From: JAAYTD01 sp964472015
GTDB taxonomy: Bacteria > Bacteroidota > Ignavibacteria > Kapaibacteriales > UBA2268
Reading direction: 5' to 3'
Assembly (NCBI GenBank): GCA_964472015.1
Contig: CAYYIP010000001.1
Location: 124,001-188,000 of the forward strand
Length of the DNA stretch: 64,000 nt
In this document: piece by piece, positions 28,319 to 39,200 of the stretch
Layout: each line of letters starts with the position of its first letter
Numbering within the stretch: position 1 is the stretch's first letter
The notes under the pieces: model-generated
Databases searched by the model: none
Told to the model about the DNA's origin: nothing
Seen by the model: the letters and a program-made list of their open reading frames with translations, nothing else
Made by a program: the position numbers and the translations under genes

Positions 28319-28807
28319 CTATTTTCCAATTTGTTTCTTCAATTCAATAAACAATTTTAAAATATCTTTCTCGTCACTAAATGTAGCAGTACGTACAAGA
28401 TAAAACTTTTTATTATGTTTAATTTTTATTCTTATAATTCTTGCACTATTGTTTACAACTTTTGTTGGACTATGCCCTATTTTAATCTTTTCTATATCAC
28501 TAAAATATATTTTTTTTGCAAAAAATCTATTTCTAAAAATTAAATAATCTTTACCAAATATAATCTGTCTTTTCTTTATAGTTAGTAAAATTAAAACTAT
28601 TGATGTTATAACCGTTATTAATAACATTAATAAAACAATAGGATCATAAATAACAAATGTAAATTCCCCATTATTTAAAAACGCACGTAAAACAATAAAT
28701 ATTATAAGTATTATTAAATATATAGCAAGAAATTGACCATAAAGTGTTAATTTCTGCGAAAATATTTTATCCCCTTCACAAATTTTTATATCATTACTTT
28801 TTTTCAT
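28319..28807 (-). CDS. Small membrane protein with PH-like domain
   Basis: A 162-residue protein. Two membrane helices (about 25-45 and 52-76) are followed by a cytoplasmic beta-rich region ('RQIIFGKDYLIFRNRFFAKK' and 'IYFSDIEKIKIG') ending in an amphipathic helix. This is the pattern of bacterial PH-domain (bPH2/DUF304-like) proteins. The function is unknown. Its stop lies immediately upstream of the T9SS cargo start, so the two genes are translationally adjacent. It follows prfA by 72 bases. Confidence 0.65.
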   Translation of the reverse strand: MKKSNDIKICEGDKIFSQKLTLYGQFLAIYLIILIIFIVLRAFLNNGEFTFVIYDPIVLLMLLITVITSIVLILLTIKKRQIIFGKDYLIFRNRFFAKKIYFSDIEKIKIGHSPTKVVNNSARIIRIKIKHNKKFYLVRTATFSDEKDILKLFIELKKQIGK

Positions 28808-28879
28808 ATCAATTTTATTCCCATATTAATAAATTCTAAAAAAAATAAAAATAAACCTAATACAACAAAACATTATAAT

Positions 28880-29959
28880 TTATTCAACAGATTGATTTAA
28901 TAACTCAGTTCTTTCTAATATCTGAAGATTTTCAATAACAGATTCCATATTTCCTTCTACAATCTCTCTTAAATTATAATTCTTATTATCACCTTCTAAT
29001 CTATGGTCAGTTACCCTATTCTGTGGCCAATTGTATGTGCGTATTTTTTCAGACCTATCACCTGTCTTTATCATAGCTTTACGTGAAGATGATAATTCAT
29101 CTTGTTGCTTCTTTAATTCTATTTCGTATAATCTTGCTCTTAATACTTTCATTGCTTTTTCTTTATTTTTTAATTGCGAACGTTCATCTTGGCATGAAAC
29201 AACTATATTAGTAGGAATATGCGTTAAGCGTACTGCCGTCTCAACTTTATTAACATTCTGTCCGCCTGCACCACCAGAACGAAATAAGTCCATTTTAATA
29301 TCCTCCTCTCTTATTTGAATATCAACTTCCTCAGCTTCAGGTAAAACCGCAACCGATGCAGCAGAAGTATGTAAACGTCCATTAGTCTCGGTTTCTGGAA
29401 CCCTCTGTACCCTATGAACACCACTTTCATATTTTAACTTCCCATAAACTCCATCCCCATTTACGACAAATATAATTTCTTTATATCCTCCCATTTGACT
29501 TTCATTGAAATCAATAACTTCAACTTTAAATCCCATAATATCAGCATAACGTTGATACATTCTAAATAAATCACCAGCAAAAATACCTGCTTCATCTCCA
29601 CCAGTACCTGCCCTAATCTCAATAATACAATTTTTTATATCATTAGGATCACGTGGAATTAACAATAATTTTAACTTTTCTTCTAAATCAGAAATAATTA
29701 TTTGTAATTCATTAATTTCATCATAAGCAAGTTCACGTAATTCTGATTCTGTAGTTTTGTCTTCAATTAATTCACGTGATGATGCCATATCATTACAAGC
29801 TTTTACGTATTTTTTGCCAACTCCAACCACATCTTGTAAAGACTTAATCTCACGATTTAATTCACGAAACTTATTTATATCATTTACAATCTCTGGAGCA
29901 TTTAATTTTTCTTGCAAAAAATTAAATTTCTCAATTATCAATAAAATTTTATTTAACAT
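28880..29959 (-). CDS. prfA: Peptide chain release factor 1
   Basis: A 359-residue release factor that recognises UAA and UAG and triggers peptide release. The GGQ catalytic loop is at 232-234 within 'SGGAGGQNVNKVE'. The codon-recognition tripeptide is PET (188-190), which fits the RF1 P-x-T pattern rather than the RF2 SPF. 'RAGTGGDEAGIFA' and the C-terminal 'RIRTYNWPQNRVTDHRLE' are also typical. It starts 30 bases after rodA and probably belongs to the same transcript. Confidence 0.97.
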   Translation of the reverse strand: MLNKILLIIEKFNFLQEKLNAPEIVNDINKFRELNREIKSLQDVVGVGKKYVKACNDMASSRELIEDKTTESELRELAYDEINELQIIISDLEEKLKLLLIPRDPNDIKNCIIEIRAGTGGDEAGIFAGDLFRMYQRYADIMGFKVEVIDFNESQMGGYKEIIFVVNGDGVYGKLKYESGVHRVQRVPETETNGRLHTSAASVAVLPEAEEVDIQIREEDIKMDLFRSGGAGGQNVNKVETAVRLTHIPTNIVVSCQDERSQLKNKEKAMKVLRARLYEIELKKQQDELSSSRKAMIKTGDRSEKIRTYNWPQNRVTDHRLEGDNKNYNLREIVEGNMESVIENLQILERTELLNQSVE

Positions 29960-29989
29960 ATTTTTATTATTATTTAATTTAATTGTTTT

Positions 29990-31231
29990 CTATTTTTTTG
30001 TACCTCTATATGCATTCATTAATAAACCAGCAAGCGACATATTTATAATTAAAGAAGTACCACCTTGACTAATAAAAGGTAATGTTATACCCATAACTGG
30101 AAATATACCTATAACCATCCCTACATTAACAAATATATGAAATAAAAACATAGAAGCAATTCCAAATGATAATGTTGAAAAAAATTTATCTTTAGAAAGA
30201 TATGATATTGTTCCAGCCCTATGTACTATCATTAATAAAAAAATAATTAAAATAGTAGCCCCAAATAACCCAAACTCTTCAGCAGGTATTGAAAAAATAA
30301 AATCTGTCCATTGCATAGGAACATAACGAAGTTGTGTAAGTGTACCTTGTAAATAACCCTTCCCAATTATACCACCACTACCTACCGCTAGTATAGATTG
30401 TAATACATTATAACCTATACCTTGAGGATTAAGCCCGGGATTTAAAAATACATCAATTCTAGCCTGCTGATGTGGTGCAAGTATATCATATATATAATGG
30501 CTAATAATACCAGAACCTGTTATTAATATAACACCTATTATATACATATATATTTTTTTTCGAAATATTAATAAAAATAATGATAAAAACAATATCATTA
30601 CTAAATATATATTCATACCCTTTAAAGCAACTATACCAGTTAATAACATTGCAGAAATTAAATACAAATAATAAATATCAAAACCACCCCAAAATAAAAT
30701 ACCAACAAATATAATAATTAATACAACTGCAGAACCAAAATCAGGCTGTAATAATATAAGAATAAATGGTAATAATACTATTCCTAACATTATAGAAAAA
30801 TCTACAATATTATTAACACTAGAATTGTATTTTGATAAATATTTTGATAACATTAATAAAGTAGCAACCTTAGCTAATTCTGCAGGTTGGAACGAAAACG
30901 AACCAAAAATTAACCACCCACGTGTCCCATATATCGTTTTACCAAAAAACAAAACAAATAATAAAATAGCTATGGATAATATATATATAAATATAGAACT
31001 AGATTTAATAAAATTTGATGGTAAAAAAGCAAATATAATCATAAATCCAACCCCAATTAATGCAGATAGAATTTGCTTATTGAAAAAAATTAAATTTTTA
31101 TCAAATAAAGCAGTGCCACTATAAATTACAGCTATCCCTATAAAAACTAATAGTAAAGTCAACAATAAAGTTTTTATATCAATATATTTTTCTATTTTAT
31201 CCAAATTAGATTTTTTTTCTTGTAGTAACAT
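29990..31231 (-). CDS. rodA: Rod-shape-determining SEDS peptidoglycan polymerase RodA
   Basis: A 413-residue integral membrane protein with about ten helices, of the FtsW/RodA/SpoVE family. The signature region 'GIFPVMGITLPFISQGGTS' is near the C-terminus, and 'WTDFIFSIPAEEFGLFG' precedes it. The shorter length and the 'RYVPMQWTDFIF' stretch favour RodA over FtsW. RodA polymerises lipid II with a class B PBP during side-wall growth. Its usual partner PBP2 and MreBCD are not in the window. Gaps to thiE (56) and prfA (30) are short. Confidence 0.93.
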   Translation of the reverse strand: MLLQEKKSNLDKIEKYIDIKTLLLTLLLVFIGIAVIYSGTALFDKNLIFFNKQILSALIGVGFMIIFAFLPSNFIKSSSIFIYILSIAILLFVLFFGKTIYGTRGWLIFGSFSFQPAELAKVATLLMLSKYLSKYNSSVNNIVDFSIMLGIVLLPFILILLQPDFGSAVVLIIIFVGILFWGGFDIYYLYLISAMLLTGIVALKGMNIYLVMILFLSLFLLIFRKKIYMYIIGVILITGSGIISHYIYDILAPHQQARIDVFLNPGLNPQGIGYNVLQSILAVGSGGIIGKGYLQGTLTQLRYVPMQWTDFIFSIPAEEFGLFGATILIIFLLMIVHRAGTISYLSKDKFFSTLSFGIASMFLFHIFVNVGMVIGIFPVMGITLPFISQGGTSLIINMSLAGLLMNAYRGTKK

Positions 31232-31287
31232 CTATTTTATTTCTATTATTATTTTTCTATTAATATTAAATATTTTTATAAATAATA

Positions 31288-31968
31288 TTACTCTAAGTTA
31301 TATTTATTATTATAATTGTCTATCTGTAATAAAAGCTCTTTTGTTATACGTGTCGGCAATTCAGAGTTTGTTATTTCTCCAGAAATAGCTATCCCATCAA
31401 CCCCTACTTTCATAATATTTTTTATATCTTGTATTTTTATACCACCAATAGCTACAATAGGAACTTGAATATTTAATCGATTTAAATTATTCTTTATTTC
31501 TTTATACCCATCTATACCTAATATAGTATCCAAGTTAGATTTTGTTTTAGTAAATCTAAAAGGTCCTAAACCAATATAATCTGCACTTTGTTTGTATATA
31601 TTAATAATATCTTTTAATGTATTAGCTGTTCCTCCAATTATAACATTATTACCTAATATTTCTCTAGCTAAGATAATAGGACTATCATTTTTACCGAGAT
31701 GTACTCCATCAGCACCAATTTCTTTACATATATCCACATAATCATCAATAATAAAAACAGCATCATGTTGCTTACATAGAATTTTTAACTTAAACGCTAT
31801 TTCTATTATTTTTGTTAAATCATTATTAATATTTTCTGTTTTATAACGCAACTGTATCCATTTACATCCACCAAATAAAACCTTCTTTACAATTTCTATA
31901 CAAGTAGATTCATCTTTATCATTTGTAATAAATTGTAATTTAAATTTATTTAAATCTAACAAACTCAT
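31288..31968 (-). CDS. thiE: Thiamine-phosphate synthase
   Basis: A 226-residue TIM-barrel enzyme that joins HMP pyrophosphate and thiazole phosphate to make thiamine phosphate. Motifs: 'IQLRYK', 'IIDDYVDICKEIGADGVHLG', 'IGGTANTL', 'YIGLGPFRFTKTK' and 'VAIGGI' followed by 'GVDGIAISGEI'. These cover the substrate- and phosphate-binding loops of a functional ThiE. The canonical N-D-R/N motif reads 'IDDYVD'. It lies 40 bases after a second ThiE/TenI-like gene and upstream of rodA. Confidence 0.92.
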   Translation of the reverse strand: MSLLDLNKFKLQFITNDKDESTCIEIVKKVLFGGCKWIQLRYKTENINNDLTKIIEIAFKLKILCKQHDAVFIIDDYVDICKEIGADGVHLGKNDSPIILAREILGNNVIIGGTANTLKDIINIYKQSADYIGLGPFRFTKTKSNLDTILGIDGYKEIKNNLNRLNIQVPIVAIGGIKIQDIKNIMKVGVDGIAISGEITNSELPTRITKELLLQIDNYNNKYNLE

Positions 31969-32008
31969 TTTACTATAACTAATCTTTTATAAATAATTTT
32001 CTTATTGT

Positions 32009-32629
32009 TTATTCTAAACAAATAGAACGCATTTCAATAAATCTATTTATTAAATTATCAATGTTAGCATCAATTTCAAATTCACTCCATAAAGCACCTA
32101 AAATAGCACATCCTTTAAATCCAATCTCTTTTAATATATTTATATTATTTCTACTTACACCACCAAGAGCATAAACTTTGCTATTCAAAATACCAGACTT
32201 ATACGCATCTTTCAATTCTTTATTACTAAAATTTGATTTATATCCGTTCTTAGATATACTATCAAAAATAGGACTAATAAACATATAATCAAAAATATCT
32301 AAATATTCCCTACATTCATCAAAACTATGAACAGAACAAGAAATAGTTTTATGTATATTCAATTTATTTTTTTTAGCATCCATTAAATTAGGTATATATT
32401 TCCCATGTCCTCCTCTAAGCCCAAAAATATCTATTAAATCAAAATGACTATGTAACACAATTCTATTATAATAATTACTATCTATTTTCTCTATAAATTT
32501 TATAATATCAATACGATTTAAATTCTTTTTCCTTAAATGAAAAATAGATAAACCTTGCTTAAAAAGCAAATCTAAAACTTCAAATTCATTTCTTAATAAG
32601 CTTGTAGACGATATAACAATTAAATTCAT
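32009..32629 (-). CDS. Second ThiE/TenI-like protein, Bacteroidota type
   Basis: A 206-residue TIM-barrel paralogue. It has 'HLRKKN' where ThiE has QLRxK, 'LHSHFDLIDIFGLRGGH' in place of 'NDRxDLA..ADGVHLG', 'FISPIFDSISKNGY' and 'VYALGGVSRNN'. This is the Bacteroidota branch annotated as thiamine phosphate synthase; TenI-type proteins act instead as thiazole tautomerases. With a full ThiE next door, a tautomerase-like or auxiliary role is plausible but unproven. Start: the stop of thiS and the ATG at 32629 overlap as TAATG, indicating translational coupling. The open frame extends four codons further upstream, but that would overlap thiS more. Confidence 0.82.
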   Translation of the reverse strand: MNLIVISSTSLLRNEFEVLDLLFKQGLSIFHLRKKNLNRIDIIKFIEKIDSNYYNRIVLHSHFDLIDIFGLRGGHGKYIPNLMDAKKNKLNIHKTISCSVHSFDECREYLDIFDYMFISPIFDSISKNGYKSNFSNKELKDAYKSGILNSKVYALGGVSRNNINILKEIGFKGCAILGALWSEFEIDANIDNLINRFIEMRSICLE

Positions 32630-32832
32630 TACCCACCACAAGTTAATCTGATGATAATAATTTGATCTTTATCCTTTAATAAAGTCTCACGCCATTTTTG
32701 TTTTTGAACTATAGTATTATTAAGTGAAACAACTATATTTTCTGGTAAATTATCTATTCTATTAATAGCTTGTTCTATATTTAATTCTGTCTCTTCAAAA
32801 CAAAATTGCTTGTCGTTTATGTATATATTCAT
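32629..32832 (-). CDS. thiS: Sulfur carrier protein ThiS
   Basis: A 67-residue ubiquitin-like protein ending in Cys-Gly-Gly. The GG tail is adenylated and thiocarboxylated to deliver sulfur to the thiazole ring. 'NINDKQF' and 'LNNTIVQKQKWRETLLKDKDQI' landmarks (beta-grasp; 'V-x-x-N-x-x-x-V-x-x-x-x-W') match ThiS. The last base of its stop codon is shared with the start of the second ThiE. The usual partners thiG, thiF, thiH and thiC are not adjacent on either side. No TPP riboswitch is visible in the 125 bases upstream. Confidence 0.9.
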   Translation of the reverse strand: MNIYINDKQFCFEETELNIEQAINRIDNLPENIVVSLNNTIVQKQKWRETLLKDKDQIIIIRLTCGG

Positions 32833-32957
32833 AAAATAGAAATAAATTACGAAACCATGATATAATATTTAATTATATATTTTCAATATATAATGATTTT
32901 TTTACAATATGATTCTTATTCTTTGGTATCAAAATATAAACTTATTTAAAAGAAAGA

Positions 32958-34946
32958 TTAATATTCTTGTAAAATTAAAATATTATAACTAGTACTTTTA
33001 GAACCATAAAAGATTACAGAATAATTTTTTCTTAAAGTCATCATTAAATCAGCAGCCTTAGATAAAAATTTACCATCTATTTGATTCTCAAAAAATAAAG
33101 CAAACTTTTTTTCACGTGTAAATGTTTCAACTTGCGACGCTGTTTTATAAGATATATTCTCTTGTAAAATATAATTATTAGTAGAATCAGACTTTACTCT
33201 TAATACAGGAACATCATAAGCTGCGTTTATATAACGTCTTTTATAATCTTTATCCGTAGCACCAAGATACTTAGATTTTATAGCAAAGATATCAGTATTA
33301 TCTTTTGTTCCCGATGCAATAACAATTACCCTATCACTCGCCGTTGCAGTAAAATTTATCTCTTTCCCATTAATAGTAATTGTAGTATTTCCAACAGGTA
33401 CAAAAGTAGCCAACGAATTAGACATGTATAATTTAGCTTTAGATAATAAATTATTGATTTCAATGCTCGACTGCTTAATATTATTAACAACATTAACAAT
33501 TTGTACAAAAACAGACTGCTCTGCAAATTCAATAGGCTTTAACTCTTCATTTTCCTCTATTAAAGTAAGTTGTCCATCTCCATCTTTAAAATCAATAACT
33601 AATATATAACTCTTATTATTCTCTACAAAAACATTAGAACTAAATAAATATTTTGCAGGTTCGGTAGATGTAAAAACAGATATAGGTAAAACCCCACCTT
33701 CAAAAGTCACACCATTTGAAACATTTCCCGCTGTTAGTGCTTTCGCAAGTACATTACCACTTTCATATCCATTTTCATTATTAGCCTCTCTTGCACCTAT
33801 TGAAACATTAATACCACTCTTTTCATAATTACCATTTATAACTCTAATTATTGCTTTATTTGAAACATTATTTATAGCTATTCTATTAGGTGCAACAAGA
33901 ACTAATTTGTTTCCTGCTTTTCCTTTTGCATCTAACGCTATCGCTGTATACTTATTAAAAACTTCAAAAGGATATTTAACAGTATCAGTACAAACCGCAT
34001 TAGCAATAAGTTGAATTTTATCTCTGTCTCTATTATTACAAGTTGATATTTTATGATATTTATCAATAAAATTAGGATTAAGATTTGATACTATTTCACC
34101 GCCTGGAATATTATTTATAGTAATATCAGTAGATGATAAATTAATTACTCTTATATACGCATCACGTTCTGTGATTACTTGAGGATGTAAAAGAATATTA
34201 GGTTCGTCTGAAAGCTCATCAACAAAAAATACTTCATCTTTTTTATTTATTATAATAACATATTGCTTGCTCCCCTTTAATTCTAGTTGATAAACTCCAA
34301 GCAATGTCGTATCATTTGATGTATTTTTTAGAATCGAAAAAGTACGCGTTCCTTTGTATATATTTCTTATACCACTTGATTTCTTATATTGTAATTGACT
34401 AATAATAGCAGAATCATTCGGACACCCTAATAATAATGTATATGTACATGAAGTATCATTATTAGCATTAAACATTTTTAAATAACATTCGTTTGTATCA
34501 TACGGCGCAACCGAAGTAGTTTGTATCTTTACTATTGTGTCAACAACTTTATAATTAGGTGATCCTAAAGGAGACGGTAAAGCCATTATAATATATCTAG
34601 TGTTCCTTGCAAATTTATGCTTTAATTCACCCGTGTTAAATTCAACAACACCATTATTCAATACTTCAATATATACAGAATCAGAAGGAGGATTACTAAA
34701 ATTAGAAATTGTATTATATGCAATATTACTAAAACTTGTTGTTTTATCTAAAACTAATGTTCTAGGTTTCTCATCACCTGCAAAATTTAAAAAACGAACA
34801 TTAACTGTTTCAAATATCATTGCAGGATTAACCAAATTATTATTCTCTTTTGCACATGATGAAAATAATAATAAAAGTAAATTTAAATATATAAACCAAT
34901 AAATAGACTTATTCTTTGAACTTATATTAAAATCACTCATAAACAA
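32958..34946 (-). CDS. DUF4397-type surface lipoprotein
   Basis: A 662-residue protein with a lipoprotein signal: the hydrophobic core is followed by 'LLFSSC', with the lipid-anchored Cys at residue 31. The mature protein consists of repeated beta-sandwich modules opening with 'VNVRFLNFAGDE', 'AYIRVINLSSTDITIN', 'AIIRVINGNYEKSG' and 'VFVQIVNVVNNIKQSS'. This is the DUF4397 pattern common in Bacteroidota and relatives. The function is unknown; an outer-membrane surface position is likely. It stands alone, with 125 bases to thiS and 211 to the next gene upstream. Confidence 0.8.
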   Translation of the reverse strand: MFMSDFNISSKNKSIYWFIYLNLLLLLFSSCAKENNNLVNPAMIFETVNVRFLNFAGDEKPRTLVLDKTTSFSNIAYNTISNFSNPPSDSVYIEVLNNGVVEFNTGELKHKFARNTRYIIMALPSPLGSPNYKVVDTIVKIQTTSVAPYDTNECYLKMFNANNDTSCTYTLLLGCPNDSAIISQLQYKKSSGIRNIYKGTRTFSILKNTSNDTTLLGVYQLELKGSKQYVIIINKKDEVFFVDELSDEPNILLHPQVITERDAYIRVINLSSTDITINNIPGGEIVSNLNPNFIDKYHKISTCNNRDRDKIQLIANAVCTDTVKYPFEVFNKYTAIALDAKGKAGNKLVLVAPNRIAINNVSNKAIIRVINGNYEKSGINVSIGAREANNENGYESGNVLAKALTAGNVSNGVTFEGGVLPISVFTSTEPAKYLFSSNVFVENNKSYILVIDFKDGDGQLTLIEENEELKPIEFAEQSVFVQIVNVVNNIKQSSIEINNLLSKAKLYMSNSLATFVPVGNTTITINGKEINFTATASDRVIVIASGTKDNTDIFAIKSKYLGATDKDYKRRYINAAYDVPVLRVKSDSTNNYILQENISYKTASQVETFTREKKFALFFENQIDGKFLSKAADLMMTLRKNYSVIFYGSKSTSYNILILQEY

Positions 34947-35157
34947 AATAATTTATATTATATATTATTTTATAATTCTATAATACAAAAATACAAAAAA
35001 AAAATTAAAAATAAGTCTATATTGTTATAGCAACAAATAAATATATAATAACTTTTAAATAAAATATTTTACTAATTTTTAAACACATTATTAACTATTA
35101 TCAAAATATTAAGCCTTAAATATTTATTAATCTTAAATAAAATATTTAAATAAATAA

Positions 35158-36195
35158 TTAACTTTCAACTTTAAAAAATAATTGATAATAATCCATTCCT
35201 GTCATCTCATCCTTCCCCCTTATTAAATTTTCAGTATCTTTATGAAGTATTATATCAAATCTATCATCAAGTTTTATAACAGACTTAAAATCTTTAATCT
35301 TATTTTTTACTGCCGATTTGTCTATTTCAAAATTTATAACTTCTTCTAATTGATTATGTTCCATATAATACTCTTTATAATCATTAAATTTTTCTATAAC
35401 TTCTTCACTCTCTAACACTTCATTACTATAATCTTCAAGAATAAAATTATCATTTGAAAGACAATAATCTACTGTCTTATTTAATAAATCGATCTGTGAA
35501 ACTTTTGCAATATCAAAATTTGCTGGTAACTGTTCAAATACAAAATTACCAATACAATCCAAAGTTGATTTTGTAAAATAATAATTATCTTTATAAGGTT
35601 TTAAATTTAAAAAATCTTCAAGCCAATATCCAACGTCATCTTTTGTTATTTTTTTATCTACAATAGAAACAATATAACCATTGTCCTCTTCTTCATTAAA
35701 TATAATACACCCTTTTGTTAACTTATTAATATTAACACCACGTTCTGTTTCAACTTCAAAACGCTCATTTGATGGATTTATTTTTATAATTGTATCAATA
35801 GTCTCGGTTTTGAAAATTCCTATACCGTTAGTCATATTATCATTTACAATACATCCATTAAATAATACTATAAACAAATGGCCACCAACTATCTTAGGAT
35901 TACGTACTATATGAAATAAATTATTTGCAATTTTTTTCGATTCATTCACAAAAGACGAATAATCTCTAAATATAGTTCTAACAGCTTGATATATTTCATT
36001 GATCTCTATATTATCAAATGTATAATATTCATTTGATTTTAAAAATGGTTTAATAAAATGTTGTAATAAACTACTCTCTAATTCACTTCCCATAATAATA
36101 GTAGAATTAGACAATAGAATAGAATCACCTTTTAATTTATTACCTACAGTATGAATAATAATATTCTCTATTCCAACTTCTGAATAAAATACCAT
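35158..36195 (-). CDS. Nucleoid-associated protein, NA37/YejK family
   Basis: A 345-residue protein with the family N-terminus 'IENIIIHTVGNKLKGDSI' and 'ELESSLLQHFIKPFLKSNEYY'. The middle contains 'HLFIVLFNGCIVND' and 'TKGCIIFNEEEDNGYIVSIVD'. NA37 proteins bind double-stranded DNA in the nucleoid; their role is poorly understood. It is the last gene of a minus-strand run beginning with znuC, 40 bases after the AddB-like nuclease. Confidence 0.88.
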   Translation of the reverse strand: MVFYSEVGIENIIIHTVGNKLKGDSILLSNSTIIMGSELESSLLQHFIKPFLKSNEYYTFDNIEINEIYQAVRTIFRDYSSFVNESKKIANNLFHIVRNPKIVGGHLFIVLFNGCIVNDNMTNGIGIFKTETIDTIIKINPSNERFEVETERGVNINKLTKGCIIFNEEEDNGYIVSIVDKKITKDDVGYWLEDFLNLKPYKDNYYFTKSTLDCIGNFVFEQLPANFDIAKVSQIDLLNKTVDYCLSNDNFILEDYSNEVLESEEVIEKFNDYKEYYMEHNQLEEVINFEIDKSAVKNKIKDFKSVIKLDDRFDIILHKDTENLIRGKDEMTGMDYYQLFFKVES

Positions 36196-36235
36196 ATTAT
36201 CTTTATTTTTATAAATGTTATTATATTAAATTATG

Positions 36236-39200
36236 TTATATATTTCGTCTACAAACAGAAGAATAATTACAAAACCTACAATCATCTTTTTTAGGGTCGC
36301 TCGCTAATTTTAAATTATCAAAACCACATCCTTCTATTGTATTTTTAATGTCTATTGCCTTTTTTAATGCTTCTTCTAATACTTCGTTTTTTAATACTTC
36401 GTTATAGTATTTTTCTGTTTCTTTTAAAGCATAATATACTCCACTAGCTTCATCTGATATTTCTTTTCCCTTATCTTTTAATTCCTTTTTAATAATTTCT
36501 TTTATAGCTAAAAAATATATAGGTAGTTGTAAAGACTTAATTTCTTTTATTTCTTTTACAGACGGAAGCTTTCCTGTTTTATAATCAGCAACTCTAATTT
36601 TTATTTTATTATCAGTTTCAGCTATTTCTACTCTATCAATTTTACCTTTAATTTTTATTGTATTTTCAGGATTATCATCTAATTTTAATTTTTCTTGTAT
36701 TTGTTTTTCAAAGAAAATAGAATTATAATTTTTTCCCTCGTTTTTTTTATATTTTAATTCTCTACCAAACCATTTATCAAGTTTTCCACCTTTACACAAA
36801 ACTTTTGATTTAGTAAAATTAATAATATTGTTTTTATAATCAGTATTATTATCTAAAATGTTTTCTGCTTCATCTTTTAACTCCTTCTTTAATGCATCTT
36901 TATCAAATTCATCATTATTAATATCAAATGTATCAAAACCATTAAATTGTTTCTTATACTTTTTTTTACAGTTTTCATAAAATTTTTCTAATATTTTATG
37001 ATATATATTACCTATTTCTAAACTACTAAAATCTTCATCTACCTCTTCTATATCTTTTCCTATTTTTAATACATATTCTAGAAAATAACTAAAAGGACAT
37101 TTCATATAAGCTTCTAACTCCGTTACAGAATAAGACTTATTATCACTTTTTTCATCATTTTTATTTTCTTTATGTGTTTGTATTATATCATTCTTTTGAG
37201 TTTTCGTTTCATTATATTCTAAATTATTTTTATCAAATATCTTATTATCTTTCAAAATCATCTCATAATCAAAAATATCATAATTTATCCATTCAAATTC
37301 TTTTTCATTTTCAGACATATCCTTTTTCTTTTCAGATATATCCTTTTTCTTTTCAGATATATCCTTTTTTTTCTTTTCAGATATATCTTTCGGTAATATA
37401 TCTAATAGCTCATTTATAAATGAAGATCTAGAATTATTCCCATATTCAGTAGATTTTGGAGAAAAGAAATATATCTTTTTTTCATCAGAAACATTATCTA
37501 CTAAAAATTGAATAAATTTCATTTTTTCATTATTCTCATGAATTTCTTTACTGTGTAATAACTCTTTTCCTAAAAATTTATCCATTTTAAATTTTTCTGG
37601 AAAATCACCTTCTACAATTCCACATAAAATCAGTACCTTAAAACTAATTCCACGTATTTGATCTATAGATGTAACATTTATAAAATCACCACCTTTTTTA
37701 TAAATATTATATTTCTCAGATGCAACAAGAACTTTTAACATTTCAATAAAATAACTAATCTCATACTTATAGGCCTTATCTTTATTATTATTTATTGCAT
37801 CAAAAGCTTTTCTAAAACTTTCTAAAGTATTTTCAAATTTTTCTAACGCTTTAATACTTTTTTCAATTTCTTCTTTTAATTGAAATTCATTAATACTTAT
37901 AACTTTATTTGTATTTTTTTCATATTTATATAAAGATTCTTCTAATATATTTTTAATATTAAATTTTTTTATAATACTATCAATAATATCTTTAAAAGAT
38001 TCAATCGATAATTTCTTATTTCTTATTTCATCTTTTATTTCATCTTTTATACCTTCTTCAAAAAATTTTTTTATAATATCTAAAGAACTTTTTATAATAT
38101 CTAAAGATTTTATAATATCTAAAGATTTTATAATATCTAAATCTTTTATAATATCTAAAGATTTTTTTCTCCAAACCTTTTCTTCTATTTCTTTTTCTTT
38201 TTCTTTTTTAATAATTTCTAATCTATTTTTTAAAACTTCAATACTACTATAAAAATCTTCCGTATACTTTATTTCAGTAATCTTATATTCAGAAATAATA
38301 TATAATAATTTATTTAAAAATTTATTTAAATTATATATATTAATTACATCGTCTGTTTCTTCTTTAATTTTATCAATATCGTTAGAATCAATATTTATAT
38401 TAATACTATTTATAAAAGAAATAGCATCTATAAGTCTATAAATATTTTTATAACATAACCCACTTGAATAAATTTCTAGTATACTAAAAATAAAATTTAC
38501 AACAAATGATGTCGATAATGTAAATCTATCAGATATATTAACTAATAAATTAGCTTCACTAAAATATTCTCTTATCAAAAACGAATATTTTTTAGGTGTT
38601 CTTGAACAAACACAAATATCACTTGAATTAATATTTTTATTATTTATTAAATAATTTATTAACTTAGCAATATATTCTACTTCATTAACAATATCATCTG
38701 CTTCATATATTTCTATTCTTTCACCAATTCTTTCACCAATTCTTTTATCAATATCTGTGTTTTTTTCTTTTTCATCACTAAATAAATTTTTACAAATATA
38801 ATTTATTTCTTCATTTTCATTATATTCAACTAAGTTAAATTTATTATCTATAAATACATTATACCAATTTCTAACTAATTTATTAACACTCTCCGAAACA
38901 GTAAAACTATTAACCTCTGGATAACTTAAATTAATACATAAAGGAATATCATTATTAGCAAATATAGATAAAAAGTTTGCTTCCGGCACTCTAAACTCAA
39001 AAAATCCATATATTAATATATATTCAACATTATCATATATCTTAAAATTGTTATAACAATTATTCAAAATATTTGGATCGCATTCTTTATTAATTTTATT
39101 AAATTCATCTATTATTCTATAATTAATACCTTCTGCATCTATATATTTTTCTCCTAAAATATTTTCATATTCTTTATATATTTTAAATATATCATTAAAC

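Noticed and set aside
32833..32957. TPP riboswitch upstream of thiS
   Set aside because: The 125-base leader has no conserved CUGAGA-type core and no stable paired helices on the minus strand; it is plain AT-rich sequence.
37309..38166. CRISPR-like repeats
   Set aside because: The repeats are directly adjacent without spacers, stay in frame and encode repeated amino acids in the AddB-like protein, so they are coding tandem repeats.
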